A stretch of 64,000 nt of DNA, taken from positions 1,116,001-1,180,000 of the forward strand of contig JADJJL010000001.1 of assembly GCA_016710265.1 (NCBI GenBank), in the 5' to 3' direction. The DNA comes from Saprospiraceae bacterium. GTDB lineage: Bacteria > Bacteroidota > Bacteroidia > Chitinophagales > Saprospiraceae. This document shows, piece by piece, positions 17,510 through 25,356 of this stretch; the first letter of the stretch is position 1, and every line of letters begins with the position of its first letter. The notes beneath the pieces are model-generated. The model did not search any database. It saw nothing but the letters and a program-made list of their open reading frames with translations, and had not been told where the DNA came from. The position numbers were made by a program, and so were the translations under genes.

Positions 17510-19066
17510 ATGATTAGACAGCAACTCAGTCAGAAACTTTTACAAAAACTATCCCCTCAACAAATTCAATTGATGAAATTGTTGCAAATTCCTACGGCCA
17601 TTTTGGACCAGCGGATCAAGGAGGAGCTTGAGCAAAATCCGGCCCTTGAAGAGGGAAATGAGTCTGGAGAAGAACCGGAGCAATTTGAAATAGAAAATGA
17701 CGCAGAGTTGTCTGCTGATGATTTTAGTGCCGACCAACAAGATTTTGAAGAGACGGATCCAATGTTAGAATCGTCTGGAGATGATTTTGACGATTATCTC
17801 AATCAATATTTGGAAGATGACACCGCCTCCTACAAGTATAGGACAGATGAATACAATGGCGATTTGGAAGAACAAAAGCACACTCCCTATGCAGTAGAAA
17901 ATACTTTCCATGATCATTTGGAAAAGCAAATAGGATTATTGTCTTTAAAGACAGAGGACCAATATAAAATAGCATTACAAATAGTAGGATCCATTGACGA
18001 CGATGGATATTTGAGAAGAGAACCATCGGCGATTATCGATGATTTGGTTTTTGCACAAAATTTAGACACCAATGAGGCAGAGATCACTCAAATTTTGAGA
18101 ATGATCCAATCATTTGATCCTCCAGGTGTGGGTGCAAGAGATTTACAGGAATGTCTATTGTTACAGATTAGGGCAAAAATTAAAATTGAGAACAAAAAAG
18201 CAAAGCTTAAAACACTTAAACTTGCTGAAAACATTCTTGAAAAATACTTTGAAGAATTTACCAAGAAACACTACACCAGAATGCAACGCTCATTAGGCCT
18301 GACCGAAGCCTTGTTAAAAGCTGCTCTGGACGAAATTTTAAAATTAAATCCAAAACCATCTTCGGGTTATGTAGATCCATTGTCTGTCAATTCTGTGATG
18401 GGACATTACATCGTTCCGGATTTTACGGTACAGAATCGCGATGGTGAACTCGACTTATTGGTCAATTCAAAAAACGCCCCCGATTTAAAAATCAATGACC
18501 ACTACCTGGATATGCTCCGCGGTTACAATGATCAGAAAAAAGCCGGCCAAAATGGTAAAAAGGAAAAGGAGGCGGTGATGTTTATTAAACAAAAAATAGA
18601 AGGAGCAAAATGGTTTATTGACGCCATTCGTCAAAGGCAAGACACCTTGTTTAGGACGATGTATGCCATCATGCAATTTCAAAGAGAATATTTCTTGACG
18701 GGTGATCAGAAAAAATTGAGACCCATGATTCTAAAAGATATTGCGGACATTACAAGCTTGGATATATCCACCGTTTCAAGAGTCGCCAACAGCAAATTTG
18801 TACAAACCGAATTTGGTACCAAAAGACTCAAAGACTTTTTTTCCGAATCTTTGCAAAATGAAGAAGGCGATGAGGTTTCTACCATCGAAGTAAAAAAAAT
18901 ACTTTCTGAACTCATCCAAAAAGAAAGCAAGCGCAAACCATTTAGCGACGAGAAGTTAAAAGAAATGTTGCTGAGAAAAGGATACAATATTGCACGTCGT
19001 ACCATTGCCAAATACCGCGAACAATTAAATATTCCGGTAGCCAGATTGCGGAAAGAGTTGGTGTAG
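17510..19066 (+). CDS. rpoN: RNA polymerase sigma-54 factor
   Basis: This 518-residue protein has the Gln/Leu-rich N-terminal region I (SQKLLQKLSPQQIQLMKLLQ), an acidic region II (about residues 45-110) and the core-binding domain. It ends with the helix-turn-helix (LKDIADITSLDISTVSRVANSK) and the RpoN box ARRTIAKYREQLNIP. It directs RNA polymerase to -24/-12 promoters and needs an AAA+ activator. No such activator gene is in this window, so its regulon here cannot be judged. Length is normal for the family. Confidence 0.97.
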   Translation: MIRQQLSQKLLQKLSPQQIQLMKLLQIPTAILDQRIKEELEQNPALEEGNESGEEPEQFEIENDAELSADDFSADQQDFEETDPMLESSGDDFDDYLNQYLEDDTASYKYRTDEYNGDLEEQKHTPYAVENTFHDHLEKQIGLLSLKTEDQYKIALQIVGSIDDDGYLRREPSAIIDDLVFAQNLDTNEAEITQILRMIQSFDPPGVGARDLQECLLLQIRAKIKIENKKAKLKTLKLAENILEKYFEEFTKKHYTRMQRSLGLTEALLKAALDEILKLNPKPSSGYVDPLSVNSVMGHYIVPDFTVQNRDGELDLLVNSKNAPDLKINDHYLDMLRGYNDQKKAGQNGKKEKEAVMFIKQKIEGAKWFIDAIRQRQDTLFRTMYAIMQFQREYFLTGDQKKLRPMILKDIADITSLDISTVSRVANSKFVQTEFGTKRLKDFFSESLQNEEGDEVSTIEVKKILSELIQKESKRKPFSDEKLKEMLLRKGYNIARRTIAKYREQLNIPVARLRKELV

Positions 19067-19221
19067 CTTCAGCTAAATGGAGTCTTACCTGATGACTTGT
19101 TAAATAATCAGTGGCTAAATCTTTGAGTTAGAATTTAGATCAAAAAAGAGAGTACATAATTTTGTCGACCTAGTAGTTGGAGATTAATTTTTTTATTTTA
19201 ATAAAAATACAATATTGCACC

Positions 19222-19242
19222 TTAATGGATTAAATCCATTAA
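19222..19242. repeat. Perfect 21-bp palindrome next to the left hexosaminidase-tail repeat
   Basis: TTAATGGAT, three bases, then ATCCATTAA form perfect 9-bp arms. The palindrome ends one base before the left direct repeat begins at 19244. It could be a hairpin or the mark of an element end. There is no T-run after it on the plus strand, so it does not look like an rpoN terminator. Confidence 0.6.
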
Positions 19243-19243
19243 C

Positions 19244-19306
19244 TATCCCGAATCACTCCACCTTTATTTCTCCAACAAACAACCAGGCCTTGTTTTATGC
19301 CCCGGT
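19244..19306 (-). pseudogene. Decayed duplicate of the hexosaminidase gene tail (left direct repeat)
   Basis: This 63-bp stretch aligns with 21002-21065, the 3' end of the GH20 gene and its first flanking bases. Positions 19266-19293 are identical to 21024-21051 (28 of 28). Read on the minus strand it still spells NKAWLFVGEIKVE plus stop, like HKAWLFVGEIKLE in the intact gene, but an in-frame TAA stands before it. It lies in the same orientation as the intact gene, so the hipBST cassette is bracketed by direct repeats. Confidence 0.85.
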
Positions 19307-19365
19307 TAATGAAGTAAAACGAATTCCGCTTTAGTTCATTGGTGCAGCTAATTTGTTGGTGAATT

Positions 19366-19505
19366 TATACCCCAATAGGTATAATTATAACTAAAAGTTT
19401 AAAAATATACCCGATAGGGTACAAAATATTTATAAATAAGCAAATTTATACCCTATGTGGTATAATTTTGAAAAAAATAAGTATATTTGCACCCTAAAAG
19501 GTATA
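19366..19505. promoter_or_regulatory. Four hipB-type operators TATACC-N6-GGTATA at 40-41 bp spacing
   Basis: Sites lie at 19366-19383 (perfect), 19406-19423 (right half GGTACA), 19447-19464 (perfect) and 19488-19505 (left half TGCACC, right half perfect). The distances are 40, 41 and 41 bp, about four helical turns, so all sites face the same side of the DNA. The fourth overlaps the -7 element (TATATTTG, 19482-19489) and ends two bases before the hipB ATG. The form resembles the E. coli HipB operator, TATCC-N8-GGATA. Confidence 0.88.
19482..19489 (+). promoter_or_regulatory. -7 element of the hipBST operon
   Basis: TATATTTG matches the TAnnTTTG consensus, 18 bp before the hipB ATG at 19508. 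It is covered by the fourth operator, so a bound repressor would exclude the polymerase. Confidence 0.6.
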
Positions 19506-19507
19506 AA

Positions 19508-19729
19508 ATGAATCTATCCTCTTTTGTAAAACAAATGAGAAATACATCAGGTCTCACGCAGCCTGATTTGGCTGAAAAGGCAGGTGTAGGCTTGCGATTT
19601 GTTAGAGAATTAGAACAAGGAAAAGAAACCTTAAGGCTTGATAAAGTGAATCAGGTACTAAAGCTTTTCGGTTACAAAATGGGACCGATTAAATCCGAAC
19701 AAACCACAACAAACATCCAGTCATCATAA
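19508..19729 (+). CDS. hipB: HipB-type antitoxin, Xre-family DNA-binding protein
   Basis: This 73-residue protein consists almost entirely of a helix-turn-helix (LTQPDLAEKAGVGLRFVRELEQGK, with the recognition helix around GLRFVRELE), and a short C-terminal tail (KMGPIKSEQTTTN). This is the usual form of HipB: dimer, DNA binding, autorepression and toxin neutralisation. ATG at 19508 is preferred to TTG at 19487, which lies inside the -7 element. The next gene starts one base after its stop. Four palindromic operators stand in front, the expected target. In tripartite systems inhibition of the kinase is carried out mainly by HipS, with HipB increasing it; that is family knowledge. Confidence 0.88.
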   Translation: MNLSSFVKQMRNTSGLTQPDLAEKAGVGLRFVRELEQGKETLRLDKVNQVLKLFGYKMGPIKSEQTTTNIQSS

Positions 19730-19730
19730 T

Positions 19731-20060
19731 ATGAGAAGGGCTGAAATAAAAATGCACAATCAATTGGCTGGCTGGTTAAAAGAAGATGAAAATGGATATC
19801 ATTTTCAATATGCAGCTGCCTACCTTCGGATAAAGGATTCAAAGCCAATTAGCCTCACTTTGCCGCTTCAGGAAAAGGAATTTACAAGTAAAGTGTTGTT
19901 TTCGTTTTTTGACGGATTAATTCCTGAAGGATGGTTGTTGGACATTGCCGAAAAGAATTGGAAACTCAATTCCAGAGATAGGATGGGCTTGTTGCTGGCC
20001 TGTTGTAAAGATTGTATTGGTGCAGTAGGCGTTCATCCACTGGAAGAAAATGAAGAATGA
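19731..20060 (+). CDS. hipS: HipS-like protein (stand-alone HipA N-terminal domain)
   Basis: This 109-residue protein matches only the N-terminal subdomain of HipA (couple_hipA type). It shows AGWLKEDENGYHFQY at the start, then the conserved LFSFFDGLIPEGWLL (about 56-70) and NSRDRMGLLLACCKDCIGAVGV. In ordinary HipA this part is fused to the kinase; here it is a separate gene ending in ATGA overlap with the kinase gene. That is the hipBST arrangement known from enteropathogenic E. coli, where HipS is the kinase inhibitor and a tryptophan enters the active site. W68 in PEGW may be that residue (inference). Confidence 0.85.
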   Translation: MRRAEIKMHNQLAGWLKEDENGYHFQYAAAYLRIKDSKPISLTLPLQEKEFTSKVLFSFFDGLIPEGWLLDIAEKNWKLNSRDRMGLLLACCKDCIGAVGVHPLEENEE

Positions 20061-21010
20061 ATAAGCAATGTTTATACTGTTATAAATCCCTCAATGGAAA
20101 CGAAATTGATTTTCATTCCACATGTAGTAAAAAGATATTTGGAATACAGCTTCCTCCGGTTCTCCCTTTTTCAGAAAATAATATAAATGAATTGGCGGCT
20201 AAAGTTCTCCAGTCTCAAACCGCTGTTACCGGAGTGCAAGCAAAATTATCCCTTCATCTGGCTTCAGCAAAACAACCAAACCTAGCCAGGAGATTTACCA
20301 TAGTGGGCATGTGGGGTGGCTATATTTTAAAACCACCATCTCCTCATTACACCCAATTACCCGAAGTAGAAGACCTGACCATGCATTTGGCAAGCATTGC
20401 TAAAATCAAAGTAGTGCCGCACAGCCTTATTCGATTCGCATCAGGTAATCTCGCCTATATCACAAAACGAATAGACAGGGTAAAGAAAGAGAAACTCCAC
20501 ATGGAAGATATTTGTCAGCTTTCAGAACGACTCACCGAAGACAAGTACCGTGGGTCTTATGAGCAAGTGGCCAAGACCATTTTAAATTTTTCAGCAACGC
20601 CTGGTTTAGATGTAATTAATTTTTTTGAGTTGGTTTTGTTTTCCTTTCTCACAGGTAATGCGGACATGCACCTGAAAAACTTTTCCCTGATTTATCAACC
20701 CTTATTGGGTCCGATATTTTCTCCGGCCTACGACTTGGTGGCGACTGCATTGGTAAATCCGACGGATGATGAAGATTTGGCATTAACATTGAACGGTAGG
20801 AAGAAAAAAATCAACCGCAATGATTTTATTTCTGCATTTAATACACTTGGATTGCAAGCAAAACAGCAAGAAAACATTTTTAAGAAAATGGAAAGGGCAA
20901 AATCAAGTTGGTTTGATTTCATTGACATCAGTTTCTTAAATGACGAAATGAAAACCGCATATAAAAATCTTATACAAAATCGATTTGAAAGACTCAATCT
21001 ATATCCCTGA
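20057..21010 (+). CDS. hipT: HipT-like Ser/Thr kinase toxin
   Basis: This 317-residue HipA-family kinase lacks the N-terminal subdomain. A C-x2-C-x11-H-x2-C knuckle (C5, C8, H20, C23) opens it. The ATP loop is TAVTGVQAKL (55-64), the ATP lysine K92 is in ILKPPS, and MEDICQL follows near 149-155. The catalytic loop is GNADMHLKN with D203 and N208, and the metal Asp is D226 in SPAYD. All expected catalytic residues are present, so it looks active. E. coli HipT targets a tryptophanyl-tRNA synthetase; the target here is unknown. At the loop positions where E. coli HipT has autophosphorylated serines, this protein has Ala56 and Thr58 (alignment by eye). Its stop is directly next to the stop of the convergent hexosaminidase gene. 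Confidence 0.88.
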   Translation: MNKQCLYCYKSLNGNEIDFHSTCSKKIFGIQLPPVLPFSENNINELAAKVLQSQTAVTGVQAKLSLHLASAKQPNLARRFTIVGMWGGYILKPPSPHYTQLPEVEDLTMHLASIAKIKVVPHSLIRFASGNLAYITKRIDRVKKEKLHMEDICQLSERLTEDKYRGSYEQVAKTILNFSATPGLDVINFFELVLFSFLTGNADMHLKNFSLIYQPLLGPIFSPAYDLVATALVNPTDDEDLALTLNGRKKKINRNDFISAFNTLGLQAKQQENIFKKMERAKSSWFDFIDISFLNDEMKTAYKNLIQNRFERLNLYP

Positions 21011-21065
21011 TCACTCCAGCTTAATTTCTCCAACAAACAACCAGGCCTTGTGTCCTGCTCCCGGT
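21002..21065. repeat. Right direct repeat (intact hexosaminidase gene tail)
   Basis: This copy contains the last codons of hipT and the functional 3' end of the GH20 gene. It aligns with 19244-19306 at an offset of 1758 bp, with a 28-bp identical core at 21024-21051. The unit between the two copies holds only the operators and hipB-hipS-hipT. Confidence 0.85.
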
Positions 21066-23302
21066 AAAGTTTCATCGATCATGCCATGATTTTTAGCGAC
21101 AATTCTTAGATATCGGGATTTTGTTTTTTGATTTAATTTAATTTCAGGGCTGATGATTTTCATGGCACTTAAGGGCAATTTATAGTCGTAAATTTCATCA
21201 AATTTTTCTCCATCTTTCGAGGTGTATATTTTTAATTCTTCGGGTGCATAGATCCATGAATCATTGGCTTGATAAAATTGAATGGTAATGGTTTGGAATT
21301 CTTTTTCAGCACCTAAATCAATCGTAGCATGAAGATCATCTCCTTCCAATCCTATCCATTCTGAGCCACCGAATTTATGCGTAGGAGCAGAAAATCCATT
21401 GATCAAACATTGAGCACCAGAGCCCGGATATTTTATAGAAGGATTGTATTTTAGTTGGATGTTTTTACCGGCTGCCAGATGGTTTTGAAAATTTAGTCGC
21501 AAAGCCCTGCCCAATGTTTTGTCTTGCAACTGAAACCAAGCGCCAAAGTCTACATTCTGATTTAATAAAAAACTATCTGCTTCTGCATATTCCTGTACTA
21601 TGCCTTCTTCAGGTTTTTCTGTTTCAATTAAAATTCTCCCATCGATCGGTGGTTTGATAAAATGAAATTCAACTCCATTGGGATTTGATTTGGTGATATA
21701 TCCAAGATCCAAATAGGCATTGCTAATTTCTATTTTATTCTTTTTAAACCAAAGCATATGGCTGTTTAATCTTTCTGTAAATCCTTTGTAATTTAATTCA
21801 GAGGATGCAGTCCATAAAACTTCCGCCAAAGCAATGGCGCGTGGGTAGGCCATGTAAAACAAATGATTGGCATTGGGTATGTATTCTGTCCATAAATTGC
21901 CTTGAGCACCCAAGATGTATTTTTTTTCTTCTTTAGAAAGTACTTCAGGGACCGGTTGAAAAGCATAGACTTTTTCTAGGTTTGTGTAACCACCAATAGC
22001 CAAAGGCTCTTTGATTGATTCTGATTGATAGTGGTCAAAATAACAATGTGATCCAGGACACATGATGACATCGTGTCTCTGTTTGGCAGATTCTATTCCT
22101 CCTTGGGTTCCCCTCCAGGACATCACCGTTGCATTGGCTGCCAGGCCACCTTCTAAAATCTCATCCCAACCGATTAATTTTTTTCCTTGATTGAATAAAT
22201 GAATTCCAATTTGCTCTATAAAATAGCTTTGCAATTCATCGTGATTTTTTAATCCTTGACGTTTTACAATCGTTTGACATCTGGGACATGCTTTCCATCT
22301 TTCTTTGGGCACCTCATCTCCACCAATGTGTATGTATTTTCCGGGAAATAGATCACACACTTCTGTCAACACTTCTTTTAAAAACCAAATGCTGGTATCC
22401 TTTGTGCAAAATACATCCTTGAATACACCCCAATTAGATTCTACATGATAAGGGCCTCCCGTACAACCAAATTCGGGATACGCGGCCAAAGCAGCAGAAG
22501 AATGTCCCGGCATTTCAATTTCAGGAATGATTTCAATATGTCTTTCTTTGGCGTATTGGATGATTTCTTTAATTTCTTCTTGGGTATAATAGGAACCGTA
22601 ATCTTCTTGGCCTTTTTGCCCTTTAGCATCATGCGCATGACCCAATTGTGTTCCTTTCCTGTAGGCTCCGACTTCGGTTAATTTTGGAAATTTTTTAATT
22701 TCAATTCTCCAACCTTGATCATCGGTAAGATGCCAATGAAAATAATTCATCTTGTATCGGGACATCAGATCCAAATATTGTTTGACCACATCGGTAGAAA
22801 AAAAATGTCGGGCCACATCTAAATGCATTCCTCTGTATCCAAATACCGGCTCGTCTTCAATGACAACAAAAGGTAAAAATTTCTCATTGGCTTGATTGGA
22901 TTCCAACAATTGCGTCAAAGACTGTAACGCATAAAAAAATCCTTTTGGATCATTTGCAGAAACTAATATTCCATTTTTAGTAACCGTCAAAGTATAATAT
23001 TCAGCTTTGTTTTCTTGTAGTAAAATTTGAAAAACCAATGATTTACTTTTAGCAAATGCTGGTTTTTCTTGTTCGGAGAAGGTATATTTCCCGAGTCCCA
23101 ACACTTTTGCATAATCCAGTGCTAATTTTTTTATTTCTGCATTTTTTTTAGGAATAACGATCGTAGCAATATCCTGTACACTCACATTTCCTCCAGCCAG
23201 TTTGACGGATTTTGGTTTTGGAATAATGGCAGGATCATTTTGTGCAAAAACAGTGGAAAATAGTAAACTACAAATTATAAAAAATACAGATTTAATTTTC
23301 AT
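21011..23302 (-). CDS. Beta-N-acetylhexosaminidase, GH20
   Basis: This 763-residue secreted enzyme releases terminal N-acetylhexosamine from chitooligosaccharides or glycans. It has a signal peptide (KIKSVFFIICSLLFSTVFAQ at the start) and a GH20 N-terminal domain to about 140. The TIM barrel carries the typical HLDVARHFF and HWHLTDDQGWRIEI motifs and the catalytic Asp-Glu pair in HIGGDEVP (about 328-335). A C-terminal part (about 620-763) resembles a discoidin-like carbohydrate-binding domain and ends in WLFVGEIKLE. The start at 23302 (MKIKS) is preferred over 23350 because it begins the signal peptide. No T9SS domain is seen. Confidence 0.95.
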   Translation of the reverse strand: MKIKSVFFIICSLLFSTVFAQNDPAIIPKPKSVKLAGGNVSVQDIATIVIPKKNAEIKKLALDYAKVLGLGKYTFSEQEKPAFAKSKSLVFQILLQENKAEYYTLTVTKNGILVSANDPKGFFYALQSLTQLLESNQANEKFLPFVVIEDEPVFGYRGMHLDVARHFFSTDVVKQYLDLMSRYKMNYFHWHLTDDQGWRIEIKKFPKLTEVGAYRKGTQLGHAHDAKGQKGQEDYGSYYTQEEIKEIIQYAKERHIEIIPEIEMPGHSSAALAAYPEFGCTGGPYHVESNWGVFKDVFCTKDTSIWFLKEVLTEVCDLFPGKYIHIGGDEVPKERWKACPRCQTIVKRQGLKNHDELQSYFIEQIGIHLFNQGKKLIGWDEILEGGLAANATVMSWRGTQGGIESAKQRHDVIMCPGSHCYFDHYQSESIKEPLAIGGYTNLEKVYAFQPVPEVLSKEEKKYILGAQGNLWTEYIPNANHLFYMAYPRAIALAEVLWTASSELNYKGFTERLNSHMLWFKKNKIEISNAYLDLGYITKSNPNGVEFHFIKPPIDGRILIETEKPEEGIVQEYAEADSFLLNQNVDFGAWFQLQDKTLGRALRLNFQNHLAAGKNIQLKYNPSIKYPGSGAQCLINGFSAPTHKFGGSEWIGLEGDDLHATIDLGAEKEFQTITIQFYQANDSWIYAPEELKIYTSKDGEKFDEIYDYKLPLSAMKIISPEIKLNQKTKSRYLRIVAKNHGMIDETLPGAGHKAWLFVGEIKLE

Positions 23303-23416
23303 TGTGGTAATTTCTTGGCAGTAGAATATACAGCTGTGTGCGTTAAACACATAAAAACGGAACTTGGCTCATTTTGTTATGGGAATCTGCTAAAATTCCG
23401 GATCTCTAAATATTCT

Positions 23417-23424
23417 TACCTTTG
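23417..23424 (+). promoter_or_regulatory. -7 element upstream of the TPR protein gene
   Basis: TACCTTTG matches TAnnTTTG and predicts a leader of about 20 nt before the ATG at 23449. It also argues against the earlier TTG (23422) as start, because that codon lies in the element. Confidence 0.5.
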
Positions 23425-23448
23425 CCAAATTATAACTTACTATATATT

Positions 23449-24054
23449 ATGTTTACAATTAATATTTATCTCAAGTTTTTTCTAATTGCTTTGTTTTTAA
23501 TTGGAGGAGTGGTCCTTGCTTTTACAGTTGGTTTTTGGTATGCACTGCCTGTGATATTGATTGGATTGGGTGTTCTTGCTAGTTATATTTTATTAGGAAC
23601 AATTCAATCTGCAGCCCAAATGATGCAAACCATGGACTTTGATGCCTGTGAAAGAAGATTGAATCTTACCCTAAGCCCTAATTACCTCTATGTGACCAAC
23701 CGCGCTTATTATTTTTTGATTAAGGGTTCTATGGACATGCAAAGGGAAAGAGTTGTAGAAGCTGAACATTGGTTTAACAAAGCCCTTGCATTGAAGCTTC
23801 CTACAGACAATGAGAGAGCCATGATCTTGATCCAAATGATCAATATTCACATTCAAAAAAACAGATGGACTCAAGCCAACAACACTTATAGAGAATTTAA
23901 GAAATTAAATTATTCCAAAGACCTATTTAAAGATCAGGTTAAAATGATTGATCAGGTGATGTCACAACAAGGTAAAGTTAAATCCATGGGTCAGGTGGAT
24001 CAAAGAATGATGTTTAGACCCGGTGGAAAGCGAAGAATGCCGCGAATGAGATAA
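23449..24054 (+). CDS. Small membrane protein with TPR-like repeat
   Basis: This 201-residue protein has two hydrophobic segments near the N-terminus (about 7-26 and 30-52). A helical region follows with a TPR-like unit (AEHWFNKALALKLPTDNERAMI, then RWTQANNTYREFKKLN). The C-terminus is basic (RPGGKRRMPRMR). No enzyme motif is seen. It stands 29 bp before panC on the same strand and may be cotranscribed, but the functions need not be linked. Confidence 0.75.
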   Translation: MFTINIYLKFFLIALFLIGGVVLAFTVGFWYALPVILIGLGVLASYILLGTIQSAAQMMQTMDFDACERRLNLTLSPNYLYVTNRAYYFLIKGSMDMQRERVVEAEHWFNKALALKLPTDNERAMILIQMINIHIQKNRWTQANNTYREFKKLNYSKDLFKDQVKMIDQVMSQQGKVKSMGQVDQRMMFRPGGKRRMPRMR

Positions 24055-24083
24055 TTTTAAGGAAAGCGGAGCCAATACCAAAG

Positions 24084-24941
24084 ATGATTACTGTTAAATC
24101 CGTCAAAAGCTTGCAATACAAAATAAGCAAGCTTAAAGCCAATGCTCATAAGATAGCATTCATTCCAACCATGGGCGCTCTCCATGCAGGACACCTCAGT
24201 TTGGTCGAAGCAGCCACCAAAGATGGCCTTGTCCCTGTGGTCAGCATTTTTATCAATCCTAGTCAATTTAACAACAAAGTAGACTTTAAAAAGTATCCGC
24301 GAATGGTAGACCAGGATACGATTTTATTGAAAAACTCCGGTTGCAAATTGCTTTTCTTACCAAGTGTCAAAGAAGTTTATCCTTTGAATTTTGATCCGCG
24401 AATAGAAATAGACCTTGAAGGCTTGGACGAATTGCTGGAAGGTGTTTTCAGACCAGGCCATTTTGAAGGGATGTTACAAGTAGTTAAGAGATTAATTGAC
24501 ATTGTGGATCCGGATTTTCTTTATATGGGTCAAAAGGATTTTCAGCAACACACTTTGGTAGGGCACATGATCCGTAAATTGCATTTGAATTGTAAATTGG
24601 TGATTGGACCCACCTTGAGAGAAGAAGATGGATTGGCGATGAGTTCTAGAAACCTTCGACTCACTCCGGAATTTAGAAGCAAAGCTCCGATCATATATCA
24701 ATCACTGCTTTATGCCAAAAAAAATCTGAAAGAAAACAACAGTTCACAAATCAAAGCTGAAGCATCCTCAATGATTCAGGAAAGTGGTCTCAAGCTTGAA
24801 TATTTTGAAATTGTGGATGGATATAATTTGAGTTTGGTTACAGACCCTAAAAACCATGAATATATTGTTGCTTGTGTCGCTTGTTGGGCAGGTGATATCC
24901 GACTGATAGACAATATTGTCATAAAAGGGCCTTCATTTTGA
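24084..24941 (+). CDS. panC: Pantoate-beta-alanine ligase
   Basis: This 285-residue enzyme joins pantoate and beta-alanine with ATP to make pantothenate, the coenzyme A precursor. PTMGALHAGHLSLV carries the HxGH nucleotide motif, YMGQKDFQQ and GLAMSSRN are further family signatures (KMSKS-like MSSRN). Length is normal. panD follows 61 bp downstream, so beta-alanine synthesis and its use are encoded together. Confidence 0.97.
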   Translation: MITVKSVKSLQYKISKLKANAHKIAFIPTMGALHAGHLSLVEAATKDGLVPVVSIFINPSQFNNKVDFKKYPRMVDQDTILLKNSGCKLLFLPSVKEVYPLNFDPRIEIDLEGLDELLEGVFRPGHFEGMLQVVKRLIDIVDPDFLYMGQKDFQQHTLVGHMIRKLHLNCKLVIGPTLREEDGLAMSSRNLRLTPEFRSKAPIIYQSLLYAKKNLKENNSSQIKAEASSMIQESGLKLEYFEIVDGYNLSLVTDPKNHEYIVACVACWAGDIRLIDNIVIKGPSF

Positions 24942-24990
24942 ACTTTTTAGCTTCAAAATGACTTAACATAGTCGTTTTACAGAGATTAAC

Positions 24991-24998
24991 TAAATTTG
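24991..24998 (+). promoter_or_regulatory. -7 element directly in front of panD
   Basis: TAAATTTG ends four bases before the panD ATG (25003). If used, the transcript would start at or next to the start codon, so it would be leaderless. A second possibility is that panD is read only from upstream. Confidence 0.45.
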
Positions 24999-25002
24999 CA
25001 CC

Positions 25003-25356
25003 ATGCTTTTGCAATTCTTTAAATCTAAGATTCATAGGGCCACAGTCACACAGGCTAACCTGCATTACGTGGGTAGTATTACCATTGATGAGACGCTTAT
25101 GGAAGCCGCCAACCTGTTTGAAGGGGAGAAAGTCCAAATCGTAAACAACAACAATGGAGAAAGATTTGAGACCTATGTGATTAAAGGTGAAAAAGATTCC
25201 GGAATGGTTTGCCTCAATGGCGCTGCTGCCAGAAAAGCAGAAATCGGCGATATCATCATCGTTATATCTTATGCCATCATGACCCCGGAAGAAGCAAAAA
25301 ACTTTCATCCAATTTCAATCTTTGTGGATGAACTGAACCGAATCAAAGAACTTTGA
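25003..25356 (+). CDS. panD: Aspartate 1-decarboxylase proenzyme
   Basis: This 117-residue pyruvoyl enzyme converts aspartate to beta-alanine for panC. The self-cleavage site is the Gly24-Ser25 pair in LHYVGSITID, exactly where the family has it; Ser25 becomes the pyruvoyl group. The conserved NGAAAR segment and the EIGD segment are also present. The length is slightly short of E. coli PanD (126). The stop overlaps the TTG start of the next gene. Confidence 0.97.
   Translation: MLLQFFKSKIHRATVTQANLHYVGSITIDETLMEAANLFEGEKVQIVNNNNGERFETYVIKGEKDSGMVCLNGAAARKAEIGDIIIVISYAIMTPEEAKNFHPISIFVDELNRIKEL

Noticed and set aside
19366..19505. Short regularly spaced repeats as a CRISPR array
   Set aside because: The sites are 18-bp palindromes with variable half-sites and 22-bp gaps that contain the promoter; no cas genes are present. 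They are operators.
19244..21065. Insertion sequence ends around hipBST
   Set aside because: The repeats are direct and derive from a host gene; no terminal inverted repeats and no transposase are present.
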